The notes: a model not told the origin generated them from the sequence alone. A stretch of 64,000 nt of DNA from an uncultured Desulfovibrio sp. (GCA_944327295.1 CALVHF010000001.1:1-64000); one strand, 5' to 3'. Shown: positions 24,407 through 34,601, numbered from the stretch's first letter. Translations and numbers: made by a program.

Positions 24407-27049
24407 ATGCGCGAGTGCTTCCTGTCCACCACATTTCGGCACAAATCCGGAGTTCTTCTTCTCTTTTTCCTGGGGCTTCTGCTCTGTCTTGCTGTGTCGG
24501 CAGGTTCCTGTCCTGCAGCTGATGAGCAGAAGGCCGAGACTGCAGCCACGACAGCGCAGACAGAGGACAAGACTCTGACACCGGAAGAGGAACAAAAGCT
24601 CAAGGAAGCCAAGGCCGAAGCCGAGGCCAAGGCCAAGGCCCAGGAGGCGATGAAGGCCAAGGAAGAGCGTGCTGCCGAGATCAGGGAAGAGCAGGACGCG
24701 GCAGCCGAGAAAAAGCGCCAGGAAGTGGCCGAAATAGCCCAGGACGATCCATTGCAGGACATCTGGGCCGGTCAGCGCACCATGATTGATGCGGTGATCA
24801 AGGAATCGGCCAGTCTCAGCGAGACATTTCTGGCAGATACAAGCGTTCTCGAACAGATACGGCCCGTGGAGCAGGACATCCGCAGACTGCTCATCATGGT
24901 CAACGAATTCAAGCAGTGGCCAAGTCCCCTGGAAGCCGTGAGCAGACGCCTGAGCATCAGTGCGGATCTTGTGCGCAGTCTCCTGCTCACCGCGGCAGGA
25001 CCGCAGCTTAGTGCCAGGAAGCTTCTTGAACAGCTTGATTCCTCCGTGGAAAGCATGGCCGAACTCGCGGGTAGCCATGCGGACGAGACGGCGGAGTATC
25101 TGTCCAAAATCAATACGGCCCGCTTTCTGCTCACTGCCGTCATAACCAGGTACACAAGCGCCCTGGCTCCGGCCAGCGCCCTCTTGGACAGGGTGAAGGC
25201 CACGCGGGACGAGATAAGCAAGAAGCTGCCCGAACTGTGGATGAACTATTATACCCAGGCGCCCGTGGCCTGGCTCTCGGCTTCGGAATGGGCCTCGGTG
25301 CCGCGCAATCTGGGCTACTTTACCACCGGTCTTTCCCTGCGCAAGTCCGTGGAGCTGCCGCTTACCACCTCGCAGTGGCAGAGTGCAGCCATCCGCTTCG
25401 TCATTACCTTCCTGTCCATAGGCTGTCTGAGCATTCTGCTGGTCAACCAGTTTCTGCAGGGCATGCCCAAGGCCATGCAGCAGGTCAAGCGCTACAGCCT
25501 GCCCTGGAACGTCCTTGGCGTCTCGCTCATTGCGGCTTCCTACTCGCAGGCCATGGAGCCCTTCAGGCTGTTTATGGCCCTGGGCAACATCAGTCTCATC
25601 TTTGGCCAGAGTCTGCTGGCCTGGGAGCTGAGACGGATCAAATTCCCCGAGGTCACTGTGGAACGCTCGCCGCTGCTTGCGCTCATGCCGCTGACCATCT
25701 GCGCCTATGCCTTCATCTACCTGCCCCTGCCCAGGCTTGTGACCCTCATGCTCTGGCTCATCTGTGTCGTGCTCAGCATCTGGCGGTGCAGGAAGGCCCC
25801 CAAGCTGGATCTTGGCAAGATGCAGATGGAGCATTCCATCAGGGACCTGCAGCCGCTCGTGCTCTGGCCCTGCCTCATCCTCTGCCTGGTGGGCTTCCAT
25901 TTCTACAGCATGGCGCTCTACCTGCTCTATTCCTCCGTTGCCATAGCCATACAGATTTCCGTGGCCTCCCTGTCGGTCCTCTCCAGGCTCAACGAGTCCC
26001 TGAACAATGACGACACAAGGACGATGCTTGCAAGCTTCATCCTGGCTCTGGCGGCGCCCGTGGTCCTGCTTCTTTCGGTGGCCATCGTGTCCCTGTGGCT
26101 GGCCACCCTGCCCGGAGGCATGGATCTTCTGCAGTTCTACATCTTCAAGAGCGTCAACATAGGATCCACCCAACTCAATCTTGTTCAGGTCCTGCTCATT
26201 GCCACAGCCTTCTTCCTGGCGCGGACGGCCGCCCGCATGGGCAAGAGCTTCATTGCCAAGCTGCCTTCCCGCGGGGTCAAGGTCGATCCCTCGCTCATCA
26301 CCCCCATGCAGACAGGCTACATCTATGTGGTCTGGTGCCTCTTTGGCTTCTTTGTGCTGCGCTCGCTTGGCATGAACCTGAGCAACCTGGCTGTGGTCGC
26401 CGGTGGTCTTTCCGTGGGCATAGGCTTTGGCCTGCAGACCATAGTCAACAACTTCATCTCCGGCATCATCCTCATCTTCAGCCGTACCCTGCAGGTGGGC
26501 GACGTGGTCGAGGTGGGCACCGTGGTCGGGCGCATCAAGCAGATCAGCGTGCGTGCCACCCAGGTGGAAACCTACGACTCGGCTGTCATCTACGTGCCCA
26601 ACTCGGCCTTTGTGTCGGGCAATCTGACCAACTGGACCAGTAACAGCCGTACCACCAGACAGCAGGTCGTTGTGGGTGTGGCCTACGGATCTGATCCGCA
26701 GAAGGTCAGCAAGATACTGCTGGACATTGCCAACAAGCAGTCCGACATCCTGGCCTATCCGCAGCCTGTGGTGCAGTTCCAGAATTTTGGAGCAAGCACC
26801 ATGGACTTCAGGCTCCTGTTCTGGGTCAGGGACTATGATCTCGGCCTGCGTGTCGCCTCGGACATCCGCTATGCCATCAATGCCCGCTTTGCCGCGGAAA
26901 AGATTGAAATTGCCTTCCCGCAGATGGATGTGCACCTGAAGCAGGACGCCGCTCCTGCCCGCAGGACATCCTCCCTGCCACAGCCAAAGACCGGCCAGAT
27001 ACGTCGTCAGGGCAGGCCGCGCAGGGTGATTGCCCGCAAGCCGCTCTAG
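24407..27049 (+). CDS. Large MscS-type mechanosensitive channel (MscK/KefA-like)
   Basis: An 880-aa inner-membrane channel. Signal-like helix at 14-36. Then a charged coiled-coil region rich in Glu/Lys/Ala (about 45-110), a helical periplasmic domain to about 300, multiple membrane helices (about 325-640), and the MscS core: pore helix VAGGLSVGIGFGLQTIVNNFISGIILIFSR (about 660-690) followed by the beta domain VGDVVEVGTVVGRIKQISVRAT. The basic tail is RRQGRPRRVIARK. GGAGG nine bases before ATG 24407 fixes the start against upstream GTG/ATG. Role: release of solutes on hypo-osmotic shock. Confidence 0.92.
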   Translation: MRECFLSTTFRHKSGVLLLFFLGLLLCLAVSAGSCPAADEQKAETAATTAQTEDKTLTPEEEQKLKEAKAEAEAKAKAQEAMKAKEERAAEIREEQDAAAEKKRQEVAEIAQDDPLQDIWAGQRTMIDAVIKESASLSETFLADTSVLEQIRPVEQDIRRLLIMVNEFKQWPSPLEAVSRRLSISADLVRSLLLTAAGPQLSARKLLEQLDSSVESMAELAGSHADETAEYLSKINTARFLLTAVITRYTSALAPASALLDRVKATRDEISKKLPELWMNYYTQAPVAWLSASEWASVPRNLGYFTTGLSLRKSVELPLTTSQWQSAAIRFVITFLSIGCLSILLVNQFLQGMPKAMQQVKRYSLPWNVLGVSLIAASYSQAMEPFRLFMALGNISLIFGQSLLAWELRRIKFPEVTVERSPLLALMPLTICAYAFIYLPLPRLVTLMLWLICVVLSIWRCRKAPKLDLGKMQMEHSIRDLQPLVLWPCLILCLVGFHFYSMALYLLYSSVAIAIQISVASLSVLSRLNESLNNDDTRTMLASFILALAAPVVLLLSVAIVSLWLATLPGGMDLLQFYIFKSVNIGSTQLNLVQVLLIATAFFLARTAARMGKSFIAKLPSRGVKVDPSLITPMQTGYIYVVWCLFGFFVLRSLGMNLSNLAVVAGGLSVGIGFGLQTIVNNFISGIILIFSRTLQVGDVVEVGTVVGRIKQISVRATQVETYDSAVIYVPNSAFVSGNLTNWTSNSRTTRQQVVVGVAYGSDPQKVSKILLDIANKQSDILAYPQPVVQFQNFGASTMDFRLLFWVRDYDLGLRVASDIRYAINARFAAEKIEIAFPQMDVHLKQDAAPARRTSSLPQPKTGQIRRQGRPRRVIARKPL

Positions 27050-27106
27050 GCCCTGCCCATTGTCCACCAAGGCTCCCTCGCCGGAGCTTCTCAAAGGAGG
27101 CAGCTT

Positions 27107-27460
27107 ATGATTCGCAAAGCACAAGACCGTGTGCAGTTCACCAAGGAGATGTTCGGAGGCCCCGGCTCCATTGAAGCCGCGCAGATTCTGAATTCCGACG
27201 AATTCTGCGGCAAGGGACGCCTGTTCAATCACATTGTCCTGAAACCCGGTGTCGCCATAGGCAGGCATCGTCATGTCAATGACTTTGAAACCTATTATAT
27301 CCTATCCGGAACAGGCGTGTACAATGACAATGGCACGGATGTTCAGGTTGGTCCCGGAGATGTTGTTGTCTGTCCCGAGGGTGAAGAACACGCTCTGACC
27401 AATACAGGTACGGAAAACATGGAGATCATTGCGCTGATTCTCTTTGACAAGAAAGATTAG
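27107..27460 (+). CDS. Cupin-domain protein
   Basis: Small 117-aa single-domain cupin. The two conserved motifs are visible: GVAIGRHRHVNDFETYYILSGTG (metal ligands His/His/Glu in motif 1) and GDVVVCPEGEEHALTNTG (His in motif 2). A divalent metal site is therefore likely. The substrate is unknown; these small cupins include sugar isomerase-like and regulatory proteins. An AAAGGAGG site precedes the ATG, 57 bp after the MscS gene, so co-transcription is possible. A terminator follows. Confidence 0.9.
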   Translation: MIRKAQDRVQFTKEMFGGPGSIEAAQILNSDEFCGKGRLFNHIVLKPGVAIGRHRHVNDFETYYILSGTGVYNDNGTDVQVGPGDVVVCPEGEEHALTNTGTENMEIIALILFDKKD

Positions 27461-27504
27461 GATTTTTTTTTGTATACGCCAAAAAAGAATTAGAGACCAA
27501 AGAT

Positions 27505-27547
27505 AAAGGCTGCCCGAAGACAAAGTGCGTTTTAGGACAGCCTTTTT
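27505..27547 (+). terminator. Terminator after the cupin gene
   Basis: AAAGGCTG-CC pairs with GG-CAGCCTTT, followed by TTTC. The loop of about 20 bases is large, with one internal mismatch in the stem. Confidence 0.75.
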
Positions 27548-27548
27548 C

Positions 27549-28043
27549 ATTCCCTGTGCAGTGCTGAATTGCCCGTTTTGGTCAGCAGTGGACAGGACAG
27601 GAGCCAGGAGCGGCAAAGAAAATTGGTTGAACGCTCAATCAAGAATACATAAAAAACCTCATCTTTAAAAATAAGAGAATAAACTGTCTTTATTTTCAAA
27701 AAAAAATAGAATAAACTTTTTTCCAATTAGCAAATATCAAAAAAAGATGATGCAAAAAGGGCATTAATGTAAAAAATACATTTGCGAATTTATTTTGCTT
27801 TTGGAAATGTTCATTTTTTTTGCAAGTTATTGTTTTTTACACGATAAAATAAAATGGCAGTAAAAAATTAGACAATTTGTTTATCGGAAAATTGTTGTTA
27901 TAACTTATTGAAAATACATTAAATTTTTTTATTTTGCGACAATTGCGAGCATTCTGCAGTCTTGAATAATTCAATGCCTGGATTATATGAAATGCACGGA
28001 AAGGCTCTGTGCAAGAGCCAATTGTATAAGGAGGATTTGTCCT
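27549..28043. other. AT-rich intergenic tract upstream of cstA
   Basis: From about 27620 to 27960 the sequence is strikingly AT-rich with many A- and T-runs, far from the base composition around it. No gene is supported. It contains several potential -10 elements and imperfect TTGTTATAACTT-type symmetry. It is probably the regulatory region of cstA, perhaps bound by a nucleoid or starvation regulator. Confidence 0.5.
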
Positions 28044-29873
28044 ATGGATGGGGCAACTGGCATTAATGCCGTAACCATTATTTTTGTGGCCTTGTGCGTC
28101 TTTGCCATCGGCTACAGGTTCTACGGCCTGTTTCTGGCGCGCAAGGTCCTCAACCTGAACGACGCCCGCAAGACGCCGGCTGTGAAATATGCGGACGGCC
28201 ATGACTATATTCAGACAAACAGGTACGTGCTCTTTGGGCACCACTTTGCCGCCATTGCAGCGGCAGGCCCCCTGCTCGGACCCGTGCTGGCCGCACAGTT
28301 CGGCTATCTGCCCGGCTTGCTCTGGATTCTCATCGGCTGCGTGCTGGCAGGCGCCGTCCATGACATGGTCGTGCTCTTCTGCTCCGTGCGTCACCGCGGT
28401 CAGAGCCTGGCCTACATTGCCGCCCAGGAAATAGACAAGACAACAGGAACCGTGGCTGCCTGGGCTGTTCTTGCCATTCTGATCCTGACCCTGGCAGGTC
28501 TGTCCATCGCCGTGGTCAATGCCATGCACAACAGCCTCTGGTCCACGTATACCGTTGCCGCCACTATCCCGATTGCTATCATCATGGGCCTGTACATGCA
28601 GGTCTGGCGCAAGGGCGACGTGCTTGGCGCTTCCATCATCGGCGTTGTGCTGCTCTTCTTGTGCCTGCTTTCTGGTCCGTGGGTGACGGCGCATCCGGAA
28701 TGGTTTGGCTGGCTGGACATTGACAAGAGAGAAATGTCCATTTTGATTCCCGTCTACGGTTTCCTTGCGTCTGTCCTGCCCGTGTGGCTGCTCCTGCTGC
28801 CTCGTGACTATCTGTCCACCTTCCTCAAGGTCGGCACCATTCTGGCCCTTGCCGTTGGCATCATCTTTGTGATGCCGCATTTCAACATGCCTCCGCTCAC
28901 CAAGTTCATTGCCGGTGGTGGACCCATTGTCGGCGGACCCGTCATTCCCTTCATCTTCATCACCATTGCCTGCGGCGCCCTGTCCGGCTTCCATGCCACC
29001 ATCGGCACCGGGACAACGCCCAAGATGATCGGCACGGAACACGATGTGCTCTTTGTCGGCTATGGTGCCATGCTGCTGGAAGGCTTTGTGGCCATCATGG
29101 CCCTTATCGCCGCCTGCGTGCTCATTCCGGCCGACTATTTTGCCATCAACTCTCCGGAACAGGCCTTCAATGCCCTTGGCATGCAGGTTCAGGAACTGCC
29201 TCATCTGGAACAGGAAGTTCAGGAGAACCTGATGCATCGTCCCGGCGGTTCGGTGTCTCTGGCTGTGGGCATGGCGCACATCTTCTCCCAGATTCCCTTC
29301 ATGAACGACCTGATGGCGTACTGGTACCACTTTGCCATCATGTTTGAAGCGGTCTTCATTCTGTCTGCCGTAGATGCAGGTACCCGTGTGGGCCGTTTCT
29401 TCCTGCAGGAGATGATTGGCAAGATTTCCCCGAAGTGGGGCGATAAGAACTGGTGGCCCGGCATTGTGGGCACAAGCCTCATCTTCACCGGTGCCTGGGG
29501 CTACCTTGTGTACAGCGGTGACATCAGCAATATCTGGCCGCTCTTCGGCATCAGCAACCAGCTGCTTGCTTCCGTGACCCTGCTTATCGGCACAACCGTG
29601 CTGCTGCGCATGGACAAGGGCAAGTATGCGCTCATCACCGGCATTCCCGGCTGCTTTATGACCGTCATCACCTTCTGGGCCGGCATCTGGCTGATTCTCT
29701 ATCAGTACCTGCCCGCAGGCAAGTACCTGCTGATCTTCCTGAGCCTGCTCGTCATGGTCATGATGCTCTTCGTGATTATCGGTGTTGTCCGTCGCTGGAA
29801 GGTGCTCATCAACGAGCATACCCAGGTGAAGGACAGCTTCGGTGACACCTACAAGGAAATAGTGCCCGAGTAG
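28044..29873 (+). CDS. cstA: CstA family carbon-starvation / pyruvate transporter
   Basis: Polytopic inner-membrane protein, 609 aa, with at least 15 hydrophobic segments. CstA family blocks are recognisable: YRFYGLFLARKVL; RYVLFGHHFAAIAAAGPLLGPVLAAQFGYLPG; GAVHDMVVLFCSVRHRGQSLA; and GFHATIGTGTTPKMIG. Family members import pyruvate or peptides; in lactate-using sulfate reducers, pyruvate exchange is plausible but is inference. An AAGGAGG site lies upstream of ATG 28044, which fixes the start. A strong terminator follows. The long AT-rich leader region is unusual. Confidence 0.93.
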   Translation: MDGATGINAVTIIFVALCVFAIGYRFYGLFLARKVLNLNDARKTPAVKYADGHDYIQTNRYVLFGHHFAAIAAAGPLLGPVLAAQFGYLPGLLWILIGCVLAGAVHDMVVLFCSVRHRGQSLAYIAAQEIDKTTGTVAAWAVLAILILTLAGLSIAVVNAMHNSLWSTYTVAATIPIAIIMGLYMQVWRKGDVLGASIIGVVLLFLCLLSGPWVTAHPEWFGWLDIDKREMSILIPVYGFLASVLPVWLLLLPRDYLSTFLKVGTILALAVGIIFVMPHFNMPPLTKFIAGGGPIVGGPVIPFIFITIACGALSGFHATIGTGTTPKMIGTEHDVLFVGYGAMLLEGFVAIMALIAACVLIPADYFAINSPEQAFNALGMQVQELPHLEQEVQENLMHRPGGSVSLAVGMAHIFSQIPFMNDLMAYWYHFAIMFEAVFILSAVDAGTRVGRFFLQEMIGKISPKWGDKNWWPGIVGTSLIFTGAWGYLVYSGDISNIWPLFGISNQLLASVTLLIGTTVLLRMDKGKYALITGIPGCFMTVITFWAGIWLILYQYLPAGKYLLIFLSLLVMVMMLFVIIGVVRRWKVLINEHTQVKDSFGDTYKEIVPE

Positions 29874-29906
29874 GCCGTACCCGGAACATCGTACCTCCCT
29901 AAAGGT

Positions 29907-29955
29907 AAGTCCCTCTTTTCCAGTCTTGACCAGCTGGAAAAGAGGGACTTTTTTT
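29907..29955 (+). terminator. Strong terminator after cstA
   Basis: A long stem, AAGTCCCTCTTTTCCAG / CTGGAAAAGAGGGACTT, is followed by seven T. The stem is perfect over about 17 bp. Confidence 0.95.
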
Positions 29956-30142
29956 GTCTTGTGCAAACAAGATCGGCTTGTCTGGAGGCAGCGTGTTCCT
30001 GTGTTGCAGGATCAGGAGCGGCTGGAACGGTGGTCGCACAGTGATTGGAACGAACGTCCGGACTGCACGCTCTTCACGCGATCTCCGGCCGGACCGTGCA
30101 AGGGGAGCAATGGGATGCTCCGAGTCTTCTACTCGAACCTCC

Positions 30143-31360
30143 CTACTGAAGTGCGGCAGGCTTTCTTTTCAGGCATTGCAGGCCCAGGAAGTCCTGTTCC
30201 CAGAAGGTGCCAAGCAGGGGCTGCTGTATGGCTGCATGCCCCTTCCACTCTGTCAGCAGCCTGTTGCACTGTTCCATGTTCAGGAAGGAGAGCAAACCGT
30301 TCCAGGAACTGGTCAGTTCGCGGACAATGCGCAGGGCCGTGACTTCGCCGCTGTGCATGCCGTCCAGAAATTCGCAGGAAGAGGAGCCGAAGTAGCGGGG
30401 ATCGCTTGTATCCACAAGCTCTATGCCGCGTTCGGCCAGGGCGCTTTTCAGCCTGAACAGATGGGGATAGAGGCCTTCTTCGGCCTTCATGGCATCAAGC
30501 ACGGGGCCTGCCACCGGGGCCAGAAAGACCACGGGCACAATGCCGCGTCCGCGCAGACGGAAATAGATGTCTGCCAGGGCATCAAGATGGGCCGTGCTGA
30601 GTGCTTCCTGGGGGATAAATTCCCCTATGTGACGGCGCTGGCGATCCAGGGTTCTGGCAAAGCCGGCATCTCTGGCCAGGGGAGTGGCAATGGTCGAGGT
30701 CGCATAGAGGGAACCGTCCGGCCCGTAGCCGTCACTGGCAAACTGGGCCCTCATGCCGAAACGGTTTTCCCTGAAGCCCAGAAAGAGGAACTGTGGCAGC
30801 GAGATGTTCCCCTGCAGAAGGCTCTGCCAGGGCAGGCGCAGGGCCTGGGGCGACATGTTGTAGGCCGAGGCCTGCTTTTTTTGCGGGAGGGCAAAGGGAT
30901 TCTTTTCCCAGGCAGGAGAAAACCACCAGAAGTCCAGGGCAAGCAGGATGACCTGTGGCTTGTGGATTTGGAGCATGGCGTCCAGGCTTGCCCGCAGGGA
31001 GGACAGGGAGTCGGCCGTGCCTGCCATGTTGAGCATGGGGCGCACAAAGGCCGAGTCGCGCAGAGAGCCCATGCCGGCAGATCCGGCCAGCACAATGTGC
31101 GGCTTTTTTGCGGCATAAAGGGCCAGCTTGTACTCAAGGACGTCGGCTGCAGTGTGGGTCAGGCCGGATCCGAAGAGCGCAAAGGTCCTTGTCTGTGTGC
31201 GGACGGCCCTTTCAACACCAAGATCGCCGCTCAGGTACAGCCACAATCCTCCTATGGGAGAGGCCACAAGGAGGGCCAGGGCCAGGAGCAGTGCCAGGAT
31301 GAAAAAGAAACGCCGCAACCAGGTGCGGGCAACACTGTCTTCCCAGTGCTGATCGTCCAT
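30143..31360 (-). CDS. SGNH-like cell-envelope protein paired with MBOAT acyltransferase
   Basis: A 405-aa protein with one N-terminal membrane helix (about 17-43) and a periplasmic SGNH-hydrolase-like domain, as in AlgX/AlgJ/DltD-type partners of MBOAT enzymes. Visible: HIVLAGSAGMGSLRDSAF (block I region, candidate nucleophile Ser), LDFWWFSP, and DGMHSGEVTALRIVREL carrying the D-x-x-H catalytic pair. It probably acylates or transfers acetyl groups onto an extracellular polymer. It lies 83 bp downstream of the MBOAT gene on the same strand. The acceptor is unknown: no glycan synthesis genes are nearby. Confidence 0.75.
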   Translation of the reverse strand: MDDQHWEDSVARTWLRRFFFILALLLALALLVASPIGGLWLYLSGDLGVERAVRTQTRTFALFGSGLTHTAADVLEYKLALYAAKKPHIVLAGSAGMGSLRDSAFVRPMLNMAGTADSLSSLRASLDAMLQIHKPQVILLALDFWWFSPAWEKNPFALPQKKQASAYNMSPQALRLPWQSLLQGNISLPQFLFLGFRENRFGMRAQFASDGYGPDGSLYATSTIATPLARDAGFARTLDRQRRHIGEFIPQEALSTAHLDALADIYFRLRGRGIVPVVFLAPVAGPVLDAMKAEEGLYPHLFRLKSALAERGIELVDTSDPRYFGSSSCEFLDGMHSGEVTALRIVRELTSSWNGLLSFLNMEQCNRLLTEWKGHAAIQQPLLGTFWEQDFLGLQCLKRKPAALQ

Positions 31361-31443
31361 AACTCACTCCATGCAGTCAGCAGGCAGAAAGGGTTGTTGT
31401 CGGGAAAGGTCTGCGGAACCGGTCTTGGGAACGGCACGCAAGC

Positions 31444-32955
31444 CTAGAAGAGAAAGGGTCTCGTCCTGTCCATGACCATGAGGCAGGCCACGGCAGCCAA
31501 GGCCAGTGCAAGAGCCCAGGGCAGGGTGGGCGCAAAGGAGAGCCAGGGCCTGGATCCGTCCCTGCAGCCAAGGAAGATGTCATGGGCCGTGGGCAGGGCG
31601 AAGACAAGGACAAGGCCGAGCAGCAGGGGTAGCAGGGAGAGGATCCCTGTGAAATAGCCGTTGACAAAGCAGGACAGGGCGCCCGGGGCCTGCACGTTGA
31701 AGAGCGTTGCGTACATGGCCAGGGCATGGGCCAGGGTATCCGATCGGAAGAGTACCCAGAGCAGGGTGACGAGCACGAAAGTTGCGCAGGTCGAGAGCAC
31801 ACGCATGGGTACGGAGGCGAGCAGCGCGCCTGCTCCGGTCGTGCGCAGGGAACGCAGGACCACGTTCAGGGCCAGGAAGAGGCCGTGCAGGCCGGCCCAG
31901 ACAAGGAAGGTCAGGGCTGTGCCGTGCCAGAGGCCGGCAAAGGCCATGCAGACAAGAATGCCCACCAGAATGCGGGCAAAGCCTGGCCAGGATCCGGCCA
32001 GGGGCTGATAGAGGGAGTCCCTGAGCCAGGAGGAGAAGGTGATGTGCCACCGGCGCCAGAATTCTATGAAGCCCGTGGCCCTGTAGGGCTGGCGGAAGTT
32101 CTCGGGCAACCTGAGGCCCAGCATGAGCCCGATGCCCAGGGCCATGTCCGTATAGCCGGAAAAGTCGAAGTATATCTGGAAGGAAAAGGCCAGAAGACCC
32201 AGCCAAGCCTCCATGCTGGTGACCGAAAAGCCTGCCTGCTGGGCGGCAAAGATGGTGTCGGCAGGCACGGCCAGCCAGTCTGCCAGCAGCACCTTCTTGC
32301 ACAGGCCGGCCAAAAAGAGCCCGAGACCGCAGACAAGGACGGACATGGGCGGCGCCGCAAGGTTGTCGAACTGCGGCCCCATCTGCTCATAGCGCACAAT
32401 AGGACCTGCCAGGAGCCAGGGAAAGGCCAGGGAAAAGAGGGCATGGCGCAGAAGGCCCTCCGGTTCCGTATGGCGCTGGTAGATGCTCACAAGCCAGGCC
32501 GCCTGGATGAGGCTCCAGAAGGAGATCCCTGCCAGCTGGGCCGTCTGCAGCACAAAGGCACTCTCCGGGGCAGGCACGCTCATGCCGCCGGTGAAGAGAT
32601 CCTGAAAGGGAGTATCCAGGGCTAGGTTCGGCAGCATGTCTCCGAACAGGGCAGCCAGGCGTGTCAGGAGCAGGGGCGCAAAGTTCACAAGCAGAGCCAG
32701 GAGGAGCAGCCCGCTGCGTCGCAAAGTGTTTTCCCGCTCTCCCGGAGCAGCCAGGGCCAGTCCGAAGCCGTAGTTCACAAGGAGAAGGCAGAGGAGGAGC
32801 ATGAGACCGGCCGGACTTGCCAGCAGGCCGAAGAGAAGCGAGAAGACCAGCAGCACAAGGCTCAGGCTTTCTCTGTGCACAATGGCTGCAGCTCTCCAGA
32901 GGAAGACCAGAAGCGGCAGAAAGACAAGGACAAAGACATAGCTGTCAAAGGACAT
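31444..32955 (-). CDS. MBOAT family membrane O-acyltransferase (AlgI/DltB-like)
   Basis: Polytopic inner-membrane enzyme, 503 aa, that moves acyl groups across the membrane to an exported acceptor. Recognisable family blocks: FSFQIYFDFSGYTDMALGIGLMLG; LPENFRQPYRATGFIEFWRRWHITFSSWLRDSLYQPL; and FAGLWHGTALTFLVWAGLHG with the conserved His. AGGAG lies 6 bases before ATG 32955, so the upstream 18-codon extension is rejected. It forms a two-gene unit with the SGNH-like protein. Confidence 0.92.
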   Translation of the reverse strand: MSFDSYVFVLVFLPLLVFLWRAAAIVHRESLSLVLLVFSLLFGLLASPAGLMLLLCLLLVNYGFGLALAAPGERENTLRRSGLLLLALLVNFAPLLLTRLAALFGDMLPNLALDTPFQDLFTGGMSVPAPESAFVLQTAQLAGISFWSLIQAAWLVSIYQRHTEPEGLLRHALFSLAFPWLLAGPIVRYEQMGPQFDNLAAPPMSVLVCGLGLFLAGLCKKVLLADWLAVPADTIFAAQQAGFSVTSMEAWLGLLAFSFQIYFDFSGYTDMALGIGLMLGLRLPENFRQPYRATGFIEFWRRWHITFSSWLRDSLYQPLAGSWPGFARILVGILVCMAFAGLWHGTALTFLVWAGLHGLFLALNVVLRSLRTTGAGALLASVPMRVLSTCATFVLVTLLWVLFRSDTLAHALAMYATLFNVQAPGALSCFVNGYFTGILSLLPLLLGLVLVFALPTAHDIFLGCRDGSRPWLSFAPTLPWALALALAAVACLMVMDRTRPFLF

Positions 32956-33383
32956 GCGCTCTCCTGGCGGGAAACCGGAGACAGGACACCCTGGATAGGG
33001 CCCTGTCAAGGTCGCGGGAATACGGGACTCTTCGCTGATACAGGCACAGTCTTGAGCCGTGGAACAGGAAGTAGGCTTCCTCTACACTAGGCAGGCTGAA
33101 AAATCCAGAAAGCTGCACCAGAGCATGGCGGACAGGGCTCAAAAGCCAGTTTTTACACTGATATTCTGCATGGTTTGGCGACATGCACCTGGCTTGCGAA
33201 GAGGAGTGTCCGGCAGGGCCTCTTGCAGGTGCTTCCTGATGGACAGCCCGAAGAGTCTTGCTGTATGACTTTGGCCGTCCGCAAGACGCATGCCTGTTTT
33301 TTGAGACCGTCCCCCTTGCCCGCAGAACGTGCACACAGGCACAGTCCTGCTGTACCACACTACGAAAAAACGCTCAGGATACC
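32956..33383. other. Divergent intergenic region, no gene recognised
   Basis: About 428 bp between the MBOAT and radical SAM genes. Open frames on both strands lack any recognisable domain and overlap each other. It presumably holds the two divergent promoters; no strong consensus promoter or hairpin stands out. Confidence 0.4.
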
Positions 33384-34418
33384 ATGCAAACCATTGTCCT
33401 TTCCTGGCCTGCCAAGGCTCGGCACAAGAAAATCGTGCCCGTCTTTCTCCCCTTTGCCGGCTGTCCGGCACGCTGCCTGTACTGTGCTCAGAACCTGCAG
33501 ACAGCCGAAGGAGGACGTCCCCTGCAGGCCCTCCTGCAGGAAGCAAGGACCATGCTCGAGACGCGCAGGCTAAGGGGCCTTGAGCCGGCAGAAGTGGCCT
33601 TTTACGGCGGCACCTTCACGGCACAGAGGGAAGAGGCTCTGACAGCCTGCCTTGAGGCTGTGCACGTGTGGCGCAGGGAGGGGCTTGTTCAATCCTTTCG
33701 CTGTTCCACGAGACCCGATGCTCTGAAAGACAGCGTGCTTGCCAGGATGAAGGAGGCAGGCTGCACCTGCGTGGAACTGGGCATTCAGAGCTTTGATTCA
33801 AGCGTGCTCAGGGCAAGTCTGCGCGGCTATGACGGATCCGTGGCACGAGAGGGCATTGCCCGTGTGCAAGCCTCCGGCTTTGTCCTGGGCGTGCAGCTTC
33901 TGCCCGGTCTTCCCGGCAGCACAATCCAGGGCTTTTTGCAGGATGTGGACTGTGCCCTGGATTTGGGAGCCTCCTTCCTGCGCTACTATCCCTGTCTGGT
34001 TGTCCGCTCCACGGGCCTTGCCAGGCTCTATGAGGAGGGCCGCTACACGCCCTGGAGCACTGAGGAGACCCTGGAGGCCCTGGCCCTGGGCCTTATGAAG
34101 GCTCATGCCAGGAATGTTCCGGTCATAAGGATAGGTGTGGCCCATGAGGAGAGCTTCGAGCAGCATGTGCTGGCAGGCCCGAGGGATCCGGATCTCGGGA
34201 CACGGGCCCTGGCGCGGGCCCTACTGCGTACCCTGCAACGCCATATCCCTGCACCGGAATGTCTGGCAGGCATCCATATGCCCCGCTCCTGCCAGGGCTA
34301 TTATCTCGGGCACAGAAAGGAGAACAGGGACGCTCTGGTGCGCCTTGGCGTGCATTCCGGGACCATTTGCTGGACGCAGGATGAGGAAATCCGCATCCTT
34401 GTCCGATCGGACATGTAA
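33384..34418 (+). CDS. Radical SAM protein, Elp3/YhcC-like
   Basis: A 344-aa radical SAM enzyme. The [4Fe-4S] motif is CPARCLYC (Cys27, 31, 34), a C-x3-C-x2-C spacing. AEVAFYGGTFTA is the GGTF-type SAM motif seen in Elp3/YhcC relatives, and CVELGIQSFDSSVLR and GVQLLPGLPGST are further family blocks. The C-terminal part (HIPAPECLAGIHMPRSC) resembles proteins of the family annotated as Elp3-related in anaerobes, with no acetyltransferase domain. The substrate is unknown. ATG 33384 has a modest AGGA site; a longer upstream frame has no similarity. Confidence 0.85.
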   Translation: MQTIVLSWPAKARHKKIVPVFLPFAGCPARCLYCAQNLQTAEGGRPLQALLQEARTMLETRRLRGLEPAEVAFYGGTFTAQREEALTACLEAVHVWRREGLVQSFRCSTRPDALKDSVLARMKEAGCTCVELGIQSFDSSVLRASLRGYDGSVAREGIARVQASGFVLGVQLLPGLPGSTIQGFLQDVDCALDLGASFLRYYPCLVVRSTGLARLYEEGRYTPWSTEETLEALALGLMKAHARNVPVIRIGVAHEESFEQHVLAGPRDPDLGTRALARALLRTLQRHIPAPECLAGIHMPRSCQGYYLGHRKENRDALVRLGVHSGTICWTQDEEIRILVRSDM

Positions 34419-34601
34419 AAAAAATGAATTGCGTGTGGAACGTCCTGCAATTTTGCGGACAGTATCCCCAAACAGCGTACAGGATTTTTTGAAAAACAGC
34501 GAGATTTCATGGATCTGCAGTTCCCTGTTTTGTGATGATTCTGGACACAAAGGCTGGATTGTGGCATTCTCGATCAGAATTTCTTCCGATGAGGCCGCCT
34601 T

